This document shows positions 6,837 to 8,220 of a DNA stretch of 8,220 bases, piece after piece (within the stretch, counting starts at the first letter, position 1; each line of letters starts with the position of its first letter). The notes under the pieces were generated by a model, which did no database searches, was not told the origin of the DNA, and saw only the letters and a program-made list of their open reading frames with translations. The DNA is from Chloroflexota bacterium (lineage in GTDB: Bacteria > Chloroflexota > Anaerolineae > Aggregatilineales > UBA2796). Both the position numbers and the translations under genes were made by a program. The stretch lies in assembly GCA_003695215.1 (NCBI GenBank), contig RFIM01000040.1:1-8220 (forward strand), given 5' to 3'.

Positions 6837-6860
6837 ACATTCAACAAGCAAAATTTGCAA
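6832..6860 (-). promoter_or_regulatory. Predicted sigma-A-type promoter of the small exported protein
   Basis: On the minus strand, TTGCAA (6855-6860) and TACTAT (6832-6837) are separated by exactly 17 bases; each matches four of six consensus positions. Transcription would begin near 6825, giving a leader of about 32 bases that includes the strong ribosome binding site. The surroundings are AT-rich. The -10 box overlaps the palindrome. Confidence 0.45.
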
Positions 6861-6971
6861 GATATGTAAAGAAATTCTAACGAACTTTGCTATGCTCTGC
6901 CGATCGGCCTTTATTGTGTTGGTAGTGCTGGTGTATGCGGCATTGGATTTATGATACCATAGTGAAAAAAG

Positions 6972-6999
6972 TTGTGCCCAGGCATCCCTCACGTATAAT
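6972..6999 (+). promoter_or_regulatory. Predicted promoter of the FHA gene pair
   Basis: A perfect TATAAT lies at 6994-6999 with TTGTGC (6972-6977, three of six consensus bases) sixteen bases upstream and an A-run before it. Transcription would start near 7005-7007, which excludes the TTG at 6999 as translation start and favours the ATG at 7035. Confidence 0.5.
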
Positions 7000-7034
7000 T
7001 GCCCACAAAAATCGGCTTCAAAGTGAGCTTGCGC

Positions 7035-7829
7035 ATGAGACCATCACAACGTTTTGAGCGCTTGGAGGCGCGTTTGGCGCAGTTGATTGAAGGCAGCTTT
7101 GCGCGCCTGTTTGCCAGTCGGCTGCATCCGCACGAAGTTGCCTCGCGCTTGGCACATGCGCTTGAAGAACATCTGTATCGCCAAGCGGATGGCAGCCTGA
7201 CGGCGCCCGATCAATTTCTTGTACGCTTAAATGCAGAAGATCATGCCGCTTTGCTTGCCGAGCAGCCCGATCTAGCGCAAGTGCTCGCCGCAAGCTTGGT
7301 TGAGATGGCGAACCGCGCCGAGCTGCGCCTGCTACATCAGCCGCAAGTCACTTTATTGCCCGAAGCGGCGCTACCTTTGCGCAGCGTGCAAGTTGAAGCT
7401 GCCCACACTGAAGATGAAAGCACTTCCACCAATCTGCTGCCCTGTGGCGATCTCACGCCGCCGCCGATCGATACGCGCAATCCGCAGCTAGTATACAACA
7501 ACCAGGCTTTCCCGCTACGCCGTCCTGTCATCAATATCGGCAGAAAGCACGATAATCACATCGTGATCGATAGCCCATACGTCTCTCGCCATCATGCGCA
7601 GTTGCGCTTGCGCTTCGGACGCTACGTCCTGTATGATCTCAACAGCCGTGGCGGCACTTTTGTCAATGGACATCGCATCGCAGAGTGCATCCTGAAGGCA
7701 GGCGACGTGATTGGACTCTCACAAGTGCTGCTAGTCTATGTGGAAGATGAGCCTAGTGCCGCACAGGCAGCCCATGATACGCAGTTGCGTTCGCCGCTCG
7801 CACAAGATTCGCCGCCTGATGCTGAGTGA
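7035..7829 (+). CDS. FhaA-like protein: DUF3662 domain plus C-terminal FHA domain
   Basis: This 264-residue cytoplasmic protein has two parts. Residues about 5-110 (R-F-E-R-L-E-A-R-L, then E-G-S-F-A-R-L-F-A-S-R-L-H-P-H-E-V-A) match the DUF3662/FhaA N-terminal domain. After a linker, an FHA phosphothreonine-binding domain covers about 153-238, with I-G-R at 168-170, S-R-H-H at 184-187, the N-S-R-G-G-T loop at 203-208 and V-N-G at 210-212. Such proteins read phosphorylation by PknB-type Ser/Thr kinases; in mycobacteria FhaA binds the phosphorylated pseudokinase domain of MviN and affects cell-wall synthesis. That role is known for the family, not shown here. An in-frame TTG at 6999 would add 12 residues, but it overlaps the TATAAT box and has no ribosome binding site, while the ATG at 7035 begins just before the conserved domain. 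The next FHA gene follows after two bases. Confidence 0.9.
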   Translation: MRPSQRFERLEARLAQLIEGSFARLFASRLHPHEVASRLAHALEEHLYRQADGSLTAPDQFLVRLNAEDHAALLAEQPDLAQVLAASLVEMANRAELRLLHQPQVTLLPEAALPLRSVQVEAAHTEDESTSTNLLPCGDLTPPPIDTRNPQLVYNNQAFPLRRPVINIGRKHDNHIVIDSPYVSRHHAQLRLRFGRYVLYDLNSRGGTFVNGHRIAECILKAGDVIGLSQVLLVYVEDEPSAAQAAHDTQLRSPLAQDSPPDAE

Positions 7830-7831
7830 TC

Positions 7832-8220
7832 ATGCCACACGACGTGATTCTGGCTGCGCTCAGGCTGCTGGCTAGCGCCTTGTTGCTGCTTTTCTTCGGC
7901 GCGCTGATCGTCATGCTATGGCGCGATCTGCGCGTCGTCAGCGATGAAGTCGAGACGCGCACACGCAAGCGCGGGCGGCTCGTGGTGATCGGCATCGAGG
8001 GTGAGCGCGCGCCAAACGGCAAGAGCTATCCGCTCTTGGCGCTGACAAGTCTGGGCAGGGCGCCGACCAATACAGTCATCCTAGACGATAGCTTTGTCAG
8101 CGGGGAGCATGCGCTCATCATGCTGCGCGATGGGCAGTGGTGGCTAGAGGATCGTGGCAGCAGCAACGGCACGCTGCTCAACGGCTACCGTATTGAAGAG
8201 CCTGTGGTGCTGAGCGCAGG
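7832..8220 (+). CDS. FhaB-like membrane-anchored FHA protein (3' end outside window)
   Basis: The 129 visible residues start at an ATG two bases after the stop of the FhaA-like gene, so the two are one operon. One membrane helix (about residues 5-29, very Leu-rich, followed by W-R-D-L-R) anchors the protein with the rest in the cytoplasm. After a basic linker (R-T-R-K-R-G-R) comes an FHA domain: L-G-R at 74-76, S-G-E-H at 90-93, the R-G-S-S-N-G-T loop at 108-114 and L-N-G at 116-118. The frame is still open at the window end, inside the last strands of the FHA domain. This layout (helix then FHA) matches FhaB (FipA) of Actinobacteria, which is usually next to genes for a PP2C phosphatase, a RodA/FtsW protein, a penicillin-binding protein and PknB. 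Those would be expected downstream but are not visible here. Confidence 0.88.
   Translation, partial: MPHDVILAALRLLASALLLLFFGALIVMLWRDLRVVSDEVETRTRKRGRLVVIGIEGERAPNGKSYPLLALTSLGRAPTNTVILDDSFVSGEHALIMLRDGQWWLEDRGSSNGTLLNGYRIEEPVVLSA

Larger units (their letters stand above)
6794..7034. other. Divergent intergenic region (about 240 bases)
   Basis: This AT-richer stretch separates the leftward small exported-protein gene from the rightward FHA gene pair. It holds the promoter, palindrome and ribosome binding site of the former and a TATAAT promoter of the latter. In the middle (about 6861-6971) I see no convincing gene; the only patterns there are the 10-bp self-complement GCCGATCGGC at 6899-6908 and scattered AT-rich hexamers. 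Confidence 0.7.

Noticed and set aside
6848..6858. Second short palindrome GCAAAATTTGC over the -35 box of the small exported protein
   Set aside because: Only 11 bases in AT-rich DNA, easily by chance, and unlike the 19-bp palindrome nearby.
6899..6908. Self-complementary GCCGATCGGC followed by CTTTATT
   Set aside because: Without a longer loop it gives only a three-pair hairpin, so it is not a convincing terminator, and no gene ends there.
1..8220. CRISPR array, tRNA/rRNA genes, transposase or phage genes
   Set aside because: No regularly spaced repeats, no cloverleaf-like or rRNA-like segment, and no mobile-element protein was recognised on either strand.

Overview
The window looks like a chromosomal segment of a moderately GC-rich bacterium, most likely Chloroflexota (Anaerolineae-like). 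This is an inference from three features: a FhaA-like (DUF3662 plus FHA) gene followed directly by a membrane-anchored FHA (FhaB-like) gene, an arrangement known mainly from Actinobacteria and Chloroflexota; an APC permease with a universal-stress-like cytoplasmic tail; and the character of the other proteins. No rRNA, tRNA, CRISPR array or insertion sequence was seen.

Layout. Positions 1-698 (+) hold the 3' end of an amino-acid/polyamine permease-like gene, closed by a strong hairpin terminator at 708-739. Positions 739-6339 (-) hold a surface-polysaccharide block. In transcription order it is: an O-antigen-ligase/Wzy-type polymerase, a CE7 acetyl esterase, an SGNH/GDSL hydrolase, a GT4 glycosyltransferase and a polyprenyl-phosphate sugar-1-phosphate transferase of the WcaJ/WbaP type. 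Upstream of it on the same strand is a small exported protein of unknown function (6425-6793). It has its own strong ribosome binding site, a promoter overlapped by a perfect 19-bp palindrome, and its own terminator. From 7035 rightward (+) come the FhaA-like gene and a 5' fragment of a FhaB-like gene that runs off the window.

How the genes fit together. The phosphotransferase would load the first sugar on undecaprenyl phosphate, the GT4 enzyme would extend the glycan, and the ligase/polymerase would join finished units outside the membrane. The two esterases are translationally coupled and have no export signal, so they probably remove acetyl or other acyl groups from sugars in the cytoplasm. 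The FHA pair belongs to phosphothreonine signalling, which in related gene neighbourhoods is tied to Ser/Thr kinases and cell-wall growth; its kinase is not in the window.

No clearly new defence or mobile system is present. The most interesting items are the palindrome-controlled orphan exported protein, the coupled esterase pair inside a glycan cluster, a predicted leaderless glycosyltransferase mRNA, and start-site corrections forced by a terminator and a promoter that overlap the longest open frames.
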